This document shows positions 44,358 to 54,854 of a stretch of 64,000 nucleotides of DNA, in pieces. The notes under the pieces were generated by a model, which did not search any database, was not told where the DNA came from, and saw only the letters and a program-made list of their open reading frames with translations. Origin of the DNA: Malachius bipustulatus (taxonomy: Eukaryota; Arthropoda; Insecta; Coleoptera; Melyridae). The position numbers were made by a program, and so were the translations under genes. The DNA is taken from positions 25,887,867 through 25,951,866 of the forward strand of contig OU342630.1 in NCBI GenBank assembly GCA_910589415.1, written 5' to 3'. Each line of letters opens with the position of its first letter. The first letter of the stretch is position 1.

Positions 44358-46427
44358 TTAGTGAAGCACCCTCTCCAGGTCCGTTTCCTTGAGAAACTTC
44401 AGGATTTTGAGAGGATCAAGGTCGGGTAAGTTCCCGACCTCTAGCTGGTGATGGCCCAGAACATTACTTCTTTTAAGTTCTAACGCATCGCAGTTGAGCA
44501 GTAGGTGACGTGGTGTCTCGTCTCCTTTCCCGCAGAATCTGCAGACGCCATTCTCTTCTATGCCTAACTTCCTCAGGTGTTCCTTGAGCTTACAATGTCC
44601 CGTTAGGAATCCCGTCAGTGTTCTGAGACGTTCCTTGTTGAGGTTGAAGAGTATCTTCGACCTTTCTCGGTTAAAATTCCCGAGAAGTTCTTTGGCTTGT
44701 CTCAACCCTGAGAGGTTCCTCCAGTGGGTTTCTCTCAGTTTTTCTTCTTCCTTTTGGAGTTCTGCCTTGAAGAAAGTATCTTCGAAGCCACAGAATGGTT
44801 CTGGTCCTATGAAGGGTGTCGATGCTCCTTTTCTTGCCAATGAGTGGGCACGTTCGTTTCCCTCGATTCCGGAATGGCCCGGTATCCACTTGAGGTGAAT
44901 TTTATTTTTCTTGCCTAATTCGTTAAGTTTTCCTAGGCATTCCCAAGCCATATTGGAGCTGATGGTCGGAGAGCTCAGCGTTTTTATGGCTGCTTGACTA
45001 TCCGTCAATATTTCTATTTCTTTGTTTTTGTAGTGTCTGTCGAGGTTTATTTGGGTACATACTTCTATTGCGTGTAATTCCGCTTGAAGTATGGTTGGGA
45101 ATTTTCCCATTGGTTTGGAGTACATGGTGCGTGGCCCATAGATTTCTGCCCCGGTTCCCTCGACGATTTTACAGCCGTCTGTGTACCATTTGATCGTAGC
45201 TTCTTTGAGAGTGCAGTTGGAGGTGTTGTTCCATTCCTCTTTCGTAGACAGTTTCGTGATGAAGTTTCTCTCGAAACTGAATTTCTTAACAGTTCTGTCT
45301 TTTGGTAGTGTTAGAAGCCCCTCACAGCCACCCAAGGATCGATCCTCAGTAGCTCGCTGTACACTCCTGATTCCTACTCTTGACATCCTAAGTAGAGCTT
45401 CTCCAGCTCTTCTTTCTATCACCAAATGTAGTGGTGTCAGATCCAGGATTACTGCCAACGCAGCGGTTGGGCAGGTTCTCATTGCTCCTGTGATGCAGAG
45501 ACACGCAAGTCTCTGGATCTTCTCAAGCCTTTTCTTTGCTGTTACTAGCTTAGTTCTTTTGTACCAAGCAACCGCTCCGTATGTGATGATAGGTCTCACG
45601 AGCATGGTGTACATCCAGCGCAGAATGTGTGGGTTACAGCCCCATGTTCTGCTAGCCATTCTCCTGCACACCATGAGAACGGTAGTGGCCTTACTTACTG
45701 TTTTGTCCAGGTGCTGGTTCCACAGTAGCTTTTTGTCTAGTGTTACTCCTAGAAATTTAACTTCTTCCTTCCATTCTAAATCCACTTTGCTCAAGCGTAT
45801 AGCTTTGAGTTTTGAAAGCTTCAGTCTTCTTGTGAATGGTACAAGTGTTGTTTTTGTAGGGTTGATGTTTAGTACTACTTCCTGGCACCATTTCAGGGTT
45901 ATATTTAACCCTCTCTGTATAATTTCGCAGAGAGTACTTTTAAATTTACCTCTGGCTATTATGACGATGTCATCGGCATACCCAATGCAGGTAATGCCGT
46001 TCACGGTGAGTAGCCCGAGGAGTTCGTCAACGACCAGACTCCACAGAAGGGGGGATAGCACTCCTCCTTGTGGGCATCCTTTAGTTGTGTTTACCTGGAT
46101 GGTGTTCTTGCCCACATTGGTTTCAACTGTTCTTGTAGACAACATGTTCTGAATCCATTTGGATGTTGTGTTGTCTACTCCACTTTTTGCCAAGGCTTTC
46201 TTGACAACATCGTGCTTTGTATTGTCGAATGCTCCTTCTATATCGAGGAAGGCGCAGATGGCGATTTCCTTGTACTCCAGAGTGTCCTGAATCTTTTCAG
46301 TCAGCTCGTACAGCGCGGTCTCTGTCGACCTGCCCGCTCTGTACGCGTGCTGACTTGGGTGTAAAGGCACCCTGTTCAGTGTTTCTGTTCTTATATAGTT
46401 GTCGACGACTTTCTCCATTGTCTTCAA
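44358..46427 (-). CDS. element H reverse transcriptase and RNase H
   Basis: 689 codons. RT: HPSQHAYRAGRSTETALYEL, AICAFLDIEGAFDNTKHDVV, GCPQGGVLSPLLWSLVVDEL and the catalytic CIGYADDIVIIARG (about residue 150). A long connection domain has GVTLDKKLLWNQH and LVRPIITYGAVAWY. RNase H (about 425-545): WYTDGCKIVEGTG, ILQAELHAIEVC, ILTDSQAAIKTL and WIPGHSGIEGNERAHSLAR. A C-terminal knuckle CRFCGKGDETPRHLLLNC lies near residue 640. The Met at 46427 is internal, because the RT finger domain is encoded upstream in another frame after a single-base slip at about 46485. Confidence 0.93.
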   Translation of the reverse strand: MKTMEKVVDNYIRTETLNRVPLHPSQHAYRAGRSTETALYELTEKIQDTLEYKEIAICAFLDIEGAFDNTKHDVVKKALAKSGVDNTTSKWIQNMLSTRTVETNVGKNTIQVNTTKGCPQGGVLSPLLWSLVVDELLGLLTVNGITCIGYADDIVIIARGKFKSTLCEIIQRGLNITLKWCQEVVLNINPTKTTLVPFTRRLKLSKLKAIRLSKVDLEWKEEVKFLGVTLDKKLLWNQHLDKTVSKATTVLMVCRRMASRTWGCNPHILRWMYTMLVRPIITYGAVAWYKRTKLVTAKKRLEKIQRLACLCITGAMRTCPTAALAVILDLTPLHLVIERRAGEALLRMSRVGIRSVQRATEDRSLGGCEGLLTLPKDRTVKKFSFERNFITKLSTKEEWNNTSNCTLKEATIKWYTDGCKIVEGTGAEIYGPRTMYSKPMGKFPTILQAELHAIEVCTQINLDRHYKNKEIEILTDSQAAIKTLSSPTISSNMAWECLGKLNELGKKNKIHLKWIPGHSGIEGNERAHSLARKGASTPFIGPEPFCGFEDTFFKAELQKEEEKLRETHWRNLSGLRQAKELLGNFNRERSKILFNLNKERLRTLTGFLTGHCKLKEHLRKLGIEENGVCRFCGKGDETPRHLLLNCDALELKRSNVLGHHQLEVGNLPDLDPLKILKFLKETDLERVLH

Positions 46428-46905
46428 TAGGAATGATGTAAGACAGATGGGTCTGAATGACTTCGGAAGGGCGATGTCCTTTTTCCCACTTTGGGAATAA
46501 AGGTGACTCGTGCTCTTCTCCAGGCTTGTGGTATATATCCCATTGCCAGGCTGCTTCTGAAAATTCTAACCAGGTGTGGTATGAGATCATCCAGTCCTCT
46601 TTGCAGGAGAGCCGGAAATATGCCATCCACTCCAGGTGATTTAAATGGTTGAAAGGTGTCAATGGCCCACTTCAACCTTCTAGGAGTGCATATTATTTTA
46701 GCAGTGTCCCAATTTTCCTTTTTTGGTTTCCCAAATTTCACGTTGGTGGTCTGATCTCTTTCCAGTGAACCACCTGGAAAGTGAGTTTTTAACAGAAGTA
46801 GAGCTCTCTGCTCTTCATCTTCTGTATAGTTACCATCCAGTTTTCTGAGTGACATTGTTCCCTGAGCAGTGCCCTTCGCTAATGCCTTATGTAGTCTTAT
46901 TGTGG
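46424..46905 (-). pseudogene. element H, N-terminal RT part, frameshifted
   Basis: Open from about 46905 with LPTIRLHKALAKGTAQGT, then DEEQRALLLLKTHFPGG, PFKSPGVDGIFPALLQ, GYIPQAWRRARVTFIPKVGK: the thumb-proximal start of the RT domain. At GTGGGAAAAAGG (about 46485) the frame shifts; the neighbouring frame continues KDIALPKSFRPICLTSFLLK into the main ORF. No sequence upstream of 46905 encodes endonuclease, so the insertion is truncated there. Confidence 0.85.
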
Positions 46906-49452
46906 GTAATAATACTTAAATTATTACTGTCGTCCGAAAAATTTGGCACTCGTTTAAGAAAAATTTATTGTTTCAACCGACTGAAAACAGAAATACAATA
47001 ATATTAAAAGTACGATAACGGAAATCTAGCACTTTTTTCGACTTTTATGGCACCTGTATTTATTTTTTTCAAACGAATGACAAATTTCTCGGAAGACCAG
47101 TATAATAATTCAAGTACTATAATAATAAACAAAAAAATAAAGTTAAAAAATAGAAGTTCAATCGTACGTTTTTGGTATAGATTAGAAGGGGCAAATGCTC
47201 TTCATTTCAGGTGGAAGAAGCACTAGAAGCTATTCTAGAAGAAGTTGAAAATAATCTGGCTACAAGCAAAAATTTTTGAGAATAAATTTTTTGTTAGTGT
47301 TGAACTTTGTACGTTTTTAGTCATAAAATGCCGTTTTTCTCGAGAACGGTGGCTTCTACAGCTTTTGACCAAGAATACTTGGCGCTTTGAAATTTGCTCT
47401 CAAAATGCCAACTTTTCTAGTGTCGTAAAAGTTAGGGGGGTGAAACCCTTACGCAACCCTAAAATCTCCACCAGTGGCACATCTTAGAACATTAGTTTGG
47501 AGCCTTAAAAGTTAAAATTCTTAAAAAATTAAAAAATTTAAAAAATCTTACTATGATTAATGTAAGAATCTGTAAAAAAAGTTGGAGCCTGTAGCTTAAA
47601 CGGTTCTTGAGATATTGAAAAAAAAGTAATAAAAAACAATTTTTTTGAACACGTATCTCGAAAACGATGCGTTTGCATTGTTTTATACATGTTAACTTAT
47701 TTTCTTAGAAAAAGTCGTTAGAATAACCTCCTTTATTTTGTAATAGTTGGTAGTTAACACCCTGTATACCTATAAGGTAATTAAAATAGAGATAAATAAA
47801 TGTTCCTTTATAAACGGTATTCATAACACTTACTAAATTGGAAACTTCTAAATTTGGCGTCTTTCGATACCTATCTCTTCTAGATAAGCATAAAAATATA
47901 ATTGTAACTTACAGTACAACCTCTTTTACCAAAAGAGTTGTAGAACGGTAATTTTAAAGAGAAATCGAACCTTGATGGGGGTCCAGGCAGTACACGAGGT
48001 GCCAGTCCAGAGATGCTGTCAAAAGGAATAACAAAATGCATAAAAATAACCTCTTTTAGACGTTGATTTTTGTTTTTGGCGCCAGAAGAGTAGATAATTA
48101 TCAGGAACCTCCAAGTTTTGACGCAATATTGTTGGATAAAATGTGGTTGGGTAGGTTAAGATTTTTTTTCCGTCTTAACCCAAAGGAAGTTTTCCTTGCC
48201 CAAACTTAGGGAGTAGGTAGAGATAGTCACATGGGAAGAAACCATAACAGTTTTAAGAACAAATTAAATTTTAGAATTATTCGTCTGAAGAACTATTACT
48301 TACCCAGTTTAATTACTGATTCAGGGAAGATATTGAAGAAACCTACTCAATTTAAACTGCAACTGTGAAAACCATTCTTTAATTTTACCATCCTCTCCAT
48401 TTATCCCAAAAAATCAATTCTTTTTGTTTTTTTTTGTTTTGGCCGTAATTTGTTATTAAAAAAAATCAATCGATAGGCGGCCAGTGCACGAAAATGAGTT
48501 TTTTTTGCAGCGCAATATGGGGCAAAGACTGTAGGAGTTATGTTCGATTACGTGTGCTTTAGGTTTCCCCTTCCCCCCCTTCGCCCCTAATACATCGATC
48601 CGCACAAAAATTGGCCGAAACCCTAGGGAAACATGAAATAATAGGGGTGATTTTTTCGCCCCTCCAACTCCGTCTGTTACTTCCGGTGAATCTCGTTTTA
48701 GCAAAAAAAAAACTAAGAACAAAAACGACGATATCTTGATGAGTAACGGACGGATTCGCGCTTGCGCCACACCAGGTTTTACGCTCTCGCGAGATCTCGG
48801 TTTAAAAAAAATCGAAAAAGCTTTTTTTGGAAGCTTTTCACGCTAGATCTACCACATTTACTACAGAGGAAAAACCGTCTTCAGAATTTCTAATTTAGAG
48901 AGATATAACTCCCAGGCGAAGTAGCTTAGATTGTAAGTTTATTATTAAAAAACTCGTAATTCTTATCAACTTTATCTCGCTATACCCTGTATTGGCTGAA
49001 TTATACTAGGTATAGGATTCATTGAGTGGAGAGGGATAAAAGATTAGAACACTGTAAAAGAGAAAAGAGGTATATTTATATAATCATATGTATGTACTCT
49101 GATACGGGTATGTTCTGCTGAAATGAAAATCAAGATCCAATGCGTAGGTATTTATGTTTTACCTATAATTATTAATTTCGCATTTCGTCAATGGTACACT
49201 AAAGGGGAAAGTTCGTGGACCCTAAAAAAAGTAATAGAAAATAATTGACTGTATCATTTTCAGAGTTATAAGCCCATTATATTTCTGGGTAAATTATCAA
49301 CCATCTGACAACGGAGCCAAGTAAGTAAATAAATATACATCATACATTATGTATTCTATATTGTTGTAATAAATCCTTCATTGTTATAGTATCTACGGAA
49401 ACCATTTAATAAAGCTGACAATTCTTATTATTACTGTGAGTCAAGTAAGTAA
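46906..49452. other. non-coding, with a mariner-type terminus and no recognised gene
   Basis: About 2.5 kb. 47122-47180 is the right arm of the inverted repeat flanking element H. 47180-47772 ends ACACCCTGTATACC, the terminus of a mariner-type element, and near 47215 encodes VEEALEAILEEVENNL before a stop; the other end was not found. 48440-48970 is a mixture of homopolymer runs and C-rich patches. No RNA gene is seen. Confidence 0.45.
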
Positions 49453-51053
49453 GTACTGTTATGGTTCGTAGGGCCTGTGCTTTCTCTATTCTTTTTTGAA
49501 AATTTATTTTCCTCTTTGATTCCCTCTTACCATAAACAATTTATTTAGGGGGCCTTTCTTTTGTAAAAACTAATAAAAGTTTAGTCTGTATGAGACCTCT
49601 ATGACTCAGAGTGAGTTCAAGTATTTTTTTTTTTATAAATTTTTTATAAATTTTCTCCTAACCTATAAACTCCTATTGAAACTCAAATTTAAACTTGTTT
49701 GGGTTTTATTACAATAAGAAATTTTCCCTACAATAACACTTATAACGAACTTAAAAATAACTTAAAATTACTCACAGTTTGTTCCCTTAATAAATCTTCT
49801 TCGTCACCGACTTTCTGTCATTAATTTTTGACAGAAGTCCCTCGTAGGTTAACGAAAGGAATAACCCACGGAATCAGCTGTTGAACAAAGCTTGAAGTCA
49901 ACTCTAGTAGCCTTGCTGTTTGTGTGTCAGCAGCAATATCAATGTAGATCTCTCTGCACGGATATATCCAATTCGCTGCTACGTTTTTCTATCTTCAATG
50001 TCAAAATCGCAGAATCCAAATCGCTGCACGGCTGTACCCAAATCAAACTGCAATTGTCAGCTACCTGCTAGCCAAATCTCTGCACGGCTGTATCCAAATC
50101 AACTGCAGTTGTCAGCTACCAGCTAACCAAATCTCTCCTTCTAACCTATATGTTTCTGCTAGTAGTTAGCTACGGCCTCTGTTCTTTACCAAATTCTTGA
50201 TGTTCGAAATTTTTCTAGATGTTCACGATGTTTGGTTATGATTTAGTGGTCTACACTGCTTAACTTGTGTTTTAGGAATCTCCTCAGATAATCATTGTTT
50301 TCGTATTTATAGTTTTTCTTGTAACTATGGAAATTCGATTGTTATCTGCTTCACAACATATTATTTCTCACTATGACAGCCAATAATATTTGTACTTTCC
50401 TTCCAATCAACATCTATGAAATTCATTTCTCTTCTTGAGTACAACACACAAAATCCTCTTTGGACATGTTATGTTTTCCCCCTTCTAACAGCCAATTTCC
50501 CTGCTACTAGAGTTGCTGTTCGTTTCTTCCAAATTGTGACTTTTAATAATTTCATGCTTAACATTTCTCCCAAACACTCTATCTTACTTGAAGGACGTCG
50601 GGAGAAAACTATGAATGTCAATTTCTAACGATATCGGACTAGCAGACCCATATAATAGCCAACCTTAGGAACTAGTGAACGCCTCTATAAATCTGGGAGA
50701 AAATATTCACTGTCACCAGCTATGCATAGGTTTAAATATACCGTGCAGGGAGAAAATAGTGAATGTCACGACAATATAGGGAGAAAACAATGAATGTCAG
50801 TGGAAAATGTTTAGTGACTGTATCAGGACTGCACTTCAGTCTAGTTTTTGTGTTGATTGGGAGTAGACATTATCAGTGCCGTTTATTGTGATTGTAAATT
50901 TTACAGAGTAATAATTCAGTGTTTTTCAGTGTAAAAGTTAACAGGTAAATACCTATACTACTCGTTTATCGGACTACTATTATTGTTGCGGTAAATGTTA
51001 CAAGCGATGATAGTATTTAATTTAGTTCTGTTTTTCGTTTTTATAGCTTTGCC

Positions 51054-52496
51054 ATGTCGGAAGAAGGCAGTAAGAAAAGAAAGAAAACAGGCAGGATGTA
51101 TGAAGTCATGAAAAAAATGCGTTTGCAATCACACGAGATTGGCGAATTTTGTAACTGTGCTAGATTAAAATGCACACAGGTTATCAGTGAAGCTCAAAGG
51201 AAACTTATTTTAGACCACATTAACTCATTGACTAGTAACAATGAACAAAATTCTCACCTAACCTCATTGATTATTCTGAATCCAGTACAGCAACGTAGAT
51301 CACGTAAGGACGAAGAAGAAGCAAAATTTCATGAGGCAAGTTATTTCTATAGTGTGAGAATAAAGAAAGAAGATGGAAATTTTAAGGAAGTCCGAGTTTG
51401 CGCAAATTTTTTTAGAGCTGTTCACGGAATCACACCGGGAAAACTGCAGTATTTACAAACTGCTTTGAAAGCAACAGGGGTTGCCCCCAAAGATAAAAGA
51501 GGAGGCAAAAATTACAAGCAACTAAGCGCAGCAACAATAAAAGCTGTACGTGGCCATATTTCTTCCTTTAAGGCTAGACAAAGTCACTACAGTTTAAGTG
51601 ATAATCATGACAAGGTGTATCTACCCGAAGATCTAAATATTAGGAAAATGCACACAATGTTTCTAGAATTGAATCCGGAAATAGTTGTTTCCTATCAAAC
51701 ATACAGAGAAATATTTCGGCGTGATTTCAACATTAGTTTTGGATATCCGCGAAGTGATACCTGCAGTCAGTGTGACGAATTTACTGGTAAACTGAAAGCT
51801 TCTGCTAAGGACGATGCAAAACTTAAAGCACTTCAAATCCAAAAAGAACTTCACCTCCGTAAAGCTAAAACTTTCTACGATCGTAAAAGGAAAGATCGTT
51901 TTAGAGCTCGCAAGGAGAAAAATTTTGAAGCAATCGCAATGGACTATCAAAAAAACATTTCCCTTCCAAACATAACCACGAATGATGTCTACTACAAGCG
52001 ACAACTTTCTATGTTTAGTTTTAACATTCATGTTCTATCGAATGCAAATTCTTATTTTTATACTTACCCAGAATACATGGCCAAAAAAGGATCAGACGAA
52101 GTAAGTTCGTTTCTGTTTCATTTCATTATGAATTATCTTCCGGATGAGATTGAACATCTACATATTTTTTGTGATGGGGCGGGAGGCCAAAACAAAAATT
52201 ATACTCTAATACGATTTATCCACTACATAGTGTCAGTCGTTAGACGTTTGAAGTCTATACGAATTACTTTTCCGGTACGAGGACATTCATACCTAGAATG
52301 TGATAAGAATATGGGCCTAGTAAACACTAAGAAGAGAATGGAAGTTCCAGTCGATTGGGAAGAAAACCTTTCAACGTCTCGTATTAAACCAACGCCATTT
52401 GTTGTAATTTCAGTTGATCAAAGTTATGTGAAGAAATGGACCGAATTTTTAGCCCAGAGGTATGCAAAAAATGCCCTTTTCCTATACAGAAAATGA
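51054..52496 (+). CDS. DUF7869-type putative transposase (first 480 residues)
   Basis: Starts MSEEGSKKRKKTGRMYEVMK. A Cys motif (CNCARLKC, residues 33-40) precedes a helical region; another pair, CSQC, lies at 237-240, followed by a long charged helix (245-290). The C-terminal half matches the pattern of the DUF7869 family: AMDYQKN (D298), YYKRQLSMFSFNIHVLS, GSDEVSSFL, HIFCDGAGGQNKN (D374) and FPVRGHSYLECD (E415, D417), an RNase H-like fold with a plausible acidic triad. Such proteins are common but uncharacterised in insects; the terminal repeats here argue that they are transposases. The frame closes early at 52496 because of a slip at the A-run 52466-52471; the next frame continues the family's C-terminus. 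Function is inferred, not shown. Confidence 0.72.
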   Translation: MSEEGSKKRKKTGRMYEVMKKMRLQSHEIGEFCNCARLKCTQVISEAQRKLILDHINSLTSNNEQNSHLTSLIILNPVQQRRSRKDEEEAKFHEASYFYSVRIKKEDGNFKEVRVCANFFRAVHGITPGKLQYLQTALKATGVAPKDKRGGKNYKQLSAATIKAVRGHISSFKARQSHYSLSDNHDKVYLPEDLNIRKMHTMFLELNPEIVVSYQTYREIFRRDFNISFGYPRSDTCSQCDEFTGKLKASAKDDAKLKALQIQKELHLRKAKTFYDRKRKDRFRARKEKNFEAIAMDYQKNISLPNITTNDVYYKRQLSMFSFNIHVLSNANSYFYTYPEYMAKKGSDEVSSFLFHFIMNYLPDEIEHLHIFCDGAGGQNKNYTLIRFIHYIVSVVRRLKSIRITFPVRGHSYLECDKNMGLVNTKKRMEVPVDWEENLSTSRIKPTPFVVISVDQSYVKKWTEFLAQRYAKNALFLYRK

Positions 52497-52885
52497 AGGA
52501 AGTCGAAGCTTTGAATGTGCATCCCCGTGTTGTATGCCATAGAGACTCATACAACGGTACTATGCTTGAATCACCAATCCGAACTTCAAGCAAAGCATCT
52601 AGATTGAATTGCAATGAATTTGATCTACCGTCTCAATCGTATTTTGAACTCATACCAATAAGCTCTGAAAAATATGAAGACATTACCGTTCTATCAAAAT
52701 TTTGCGAAGTAGAGGAAAATAAGAAGTTTTTCAAAAAATTCCACATAGAGAAAAAAATGGAGGAACTGGACCATCTAAGAGAAAAAATAAAAAATGAACT
52801 TTTTATAAGCTTATTGTTTTATAATATCTTTAGAATTATTCTGAAATTCGTTCAACAAACAATCAAAAATAAAAAAATAAAGTGA
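52470..52885 (+). pseudogene. C-terminal part of the DUF7869-type protein in the -1 frame
   Basis: In the frame one base back from the A-run at 52466, the sequence reads KKCPFPIQKMKEVEALNVHP, then HRDSYNGTMLES, which fits the conserved end of the family, and continues for about 90 variable residues to a stop at 52885. An A-run of seven instead of six would join it. Alternatively, AAAAAAT is a weak -1 slippery heptamer and the join could be made during translation. A simple one-base deletion is the more economical explanation. Confidence 0.65.
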
Positions 52886-53326
52886 CATTCAATGTTTTCT
52901 CCCAAAAAAGTGGGAAGTTATGCAAGTTATTTAGTTCAAAATTTGTTTTCTTGTTTTGTTTTTGTTTTTATGATTCTGTACCAGCTAGACAAATATATTT
53001 TGAGTACTTACAATTTTTGTCAATTTTTTTTACCCCGTACAAACAAAATAGCGGAGTTTCAAACTTTATAATCAAATTTACTCAAAAGTAGGCGCGACTG
53101 ACATTCACGGTTTTCTCCTGACACCCTTCACTTATTCTAATTATTATTCTAATTATTTTACAAAAATATTTGATGACATTTCTCCTTATTATTTACTATT
53201 CTACTGTCCCAAACAAATCTAAATATTCTGCTCCAATAGAACTTCTCAAAAACTAAAGACTATTTTTCATAAAAGAAAAAAACTATTACTTCGTAAATAA
53301 ACTTAATGAGCCTTTTATAACAGTAC

Positions 53327-54000
53327 CTATACTAGGTGGAAACAATATTTGAACTCTCGTAAATCTTCTTGCAATGTTTACTTAAGAGATTAAAGGACAA
53401 CCAACATTGAAAAGTAAATAGAGACGGGTGTCTGACCAGGACCGTATCTAGGTATAATTCAAAATTTAGAAACTGTAAGAAACAACTTAACTTGATTTAC
53501 ATTTTTATGTACCTAATAGGCGTTTGTTTTAAAGCAGGGGATTAATTTCCCGTCATAAATCCTTGTCAGTGTAATATGTAGGTACTTAATTGACAAAATA
53601 ATAAAAATTGACTAATGCATGAAAAAAGGTCTTATAGCATTATTGCTTGCAATAATGTCTTTACGATGTTACGCTTTAATACTCTTTGTGTCGCTAGGTA
53701 CATAGCCTCCGGCCCTTCAAATATTCCTTCCACCGAGTATACAAAGATATTATACATACCTACTTGTCTTTATGAAACACATAATAATAACAACAACCGA
53801 TTGCAAAAATATGTATAGCTTTAATATGTAAATAAACTGAACCAAAAATTTAAAAAATATTTATAAAAAAAAAAAAAACTAAAGTAAATACTAAAAATTC
53901 TGTCCCTGCGCTTCCAAACAGATTTGTGCTCGATGTACAATATTGAGATAAACCTGCCCTATAGGTACGTAAAATAATTACAATTTTTCGTTTCTTTTTT
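53327..54000. other. non-coding flank
   Basis: AT-rich, with TAGGTACCT-type words and an A-run at about 53864. No gene, repeat pair or RNA seen. Confidence 0.5.
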
Positions 54001-54854
54001 CATTCATATCCACGGGATAGTCGGCCTGAGTATAAAATAATAGGAACCTCGGCGGCTCGACTTCTTTCATAATACAGGCACGAGAGGCAACGCTAAACAC
54101 CAACGGAAAGTCCCCGAATGCATTGTGTTACGTAAAGAATCACGCGAGCAGGCCGTGATAGAAAGCAACCGCCGAAACGTTCCCGCCAATAAGACAAAGG
54201 TACCTTGTTGAAATCCGGCTATAAAAGCACGCATCGGATGTAAAGGGTGGGTTAGTATTGCTTCGACTCTGCTCATTGCAAGACTGACTGCTTCCTCCGC
54301 TATCTTTTGGAAACCCCTAGAGGGTATCGCATAAGTAGCCTCCTTTCCTTGTTGTTTTTGGAAACCCCCCTGAGGGTATCGCATAAACAAATTCCTATCT
54401 ACCGGTGGAAACCCCTAGAGGGTATCGCATCGTCTCTCTGTTCTGCATCCTACCGGTGGAAACCCCTAGAGGGTATCGCACCGTTCCTCTGTTCTGTATT
54501 GCTGAATAAAAATTGATTAGACACCTTCCTGTTTTCGCCTACTTTGCTAAATGTGAAATTATCCCTTAAAGAGCAATTAGAACTATTCGAAGAAGCGAGA
54601 AATTTATACGCTGACCTATTTTCTAAGTCCATCCATCCATGAGATTCGAATTTAGTTTCACTAATCAGTTTTAGTCCTTATGAATCACGGATCTCTCCTC
54701 GATTCATAAGGACAATGTCTGCCTCTAGAAAATAACCATGTCCAACCGCAAAAGAAAGAACCCCGATTCAAGCACCGGCCTCAATCGCCGGCACAATAGT
54801 AAGAAAGACGATAAATAAACGCCCGACCAATGTTAACATAAAAATTATAAACCG
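54001..54854 (+). other. candidate promoter/leader of an unidentified retroelement with hairpin repeats
   Basis: Less AT-rich than its surroundings. CTATAAAAGCACGCATCGG (about 54220) looks like a TATA box, with GGTTAGTATTGC about 30 bases on as a possible start. Four repeats carrying AAACCCCTAGAGGGTATCGC follow (54307-54482), then GAATAAAAATTGATT as a possible polyadenylation signal at about 54505. After that comes a short frame, LSLKEQLELFEEARNLYADL, and a 26-codon ORF from ATG about 54738 (MSNRKRKNPDSSTGLNRR). Gypsy element G interrupts the sequence at 54855. An LTR plus leader is one reading; a host gene 5' region is another. Confidence 0.4.
54307..54482 (+). repeat. four hairpin-forming tandem repeats
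   Basis: Copies of GGAAACCCCTAGAGGGTATC start near 54309, 54359, 54407 and 54458, about 50 bp apart; the last two sit in a 52-bp unit that also includes CTACCGGT and CTCTGTTCTG. ACCCCTAGAGGGT is a near-perfect palindrome. The second copy has CCCCCCTGAGGG. Confidence 0.85.

Larger units (their letters stand above)
44258..46905 (-). mobile_element. 5'-truncated non-LTR retrotransposon H
   Basis: Minus-strand element carrying the RT and RNase H portion of ORF2 (46905-44358) and a short 3'UTR to about 44258 ending in AATAAACAAAAA. The endonuclease and ORF1 are absent, which is typical 5' truncation. It lies between inverted copies of a ~50-bp sequence (44207-44257 and 47122-47180, containing AACGTACGATTGAACTTCTA) and so occupies the loop of another inverted repeat. 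A target duplication was not identified. RNase H content suggests the I/R1/LOA group. Confidence 0.82.
50597..53122 (+). mobile_element. DNA transposon F with DUF7869-type transposase
   Basis: The ends are inverted: GTCGGGAGAAAAC at 50597 and the complement of GTCAGGAGAAAAC ending at 53122. A 21-bp motif starting GGGAGAAAA and ending GAATGTCA (or similar) recurs at 50600, 50695, 50748 and 50779 and, inverted, at 52883-52903 and 53099-53118. Such terminal clusters are typical of transposase binding sites. A single gene fills the interior. The possible target duplication is the dinucleotide AC on both sides, which is not conclusive. The insertion interrupts solo LTR E. Confidence 0.72.
49453..53326 (-). 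mobile_element. solo LTR E (family of element A) split by transposon F
   Basis: Begins TGTTATGG at 49457 and ends TTATAACA at 53322, flanked by the 4-bp duplication GTAC (49453-49456 and 53323-53326), exactly as element A. The shared TACCATAAACAA box near the start and ACACTTATAA near position 280 support kinship with the LTR of A, although most of the sequence has diverged. With transposon F removed it is about 1340 bp and contains no internal retroviral-type genes, so it is best read as a solo LTR. 49950-50140 has repeated CTGCACGGCTGTA-CCAAATCAA units. Confidence 0.68.

Noticed and set aside
45181..46152. 323-codon plus-strand ORF
   Set aside because: Antisense to the RT of element H, which has all catalytic motifs on the minus strand.
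48456..48770. 104-codon minus-strand ORF
   Set aside because: Derived from homopolymer and C-rich runs; no family resemblance.
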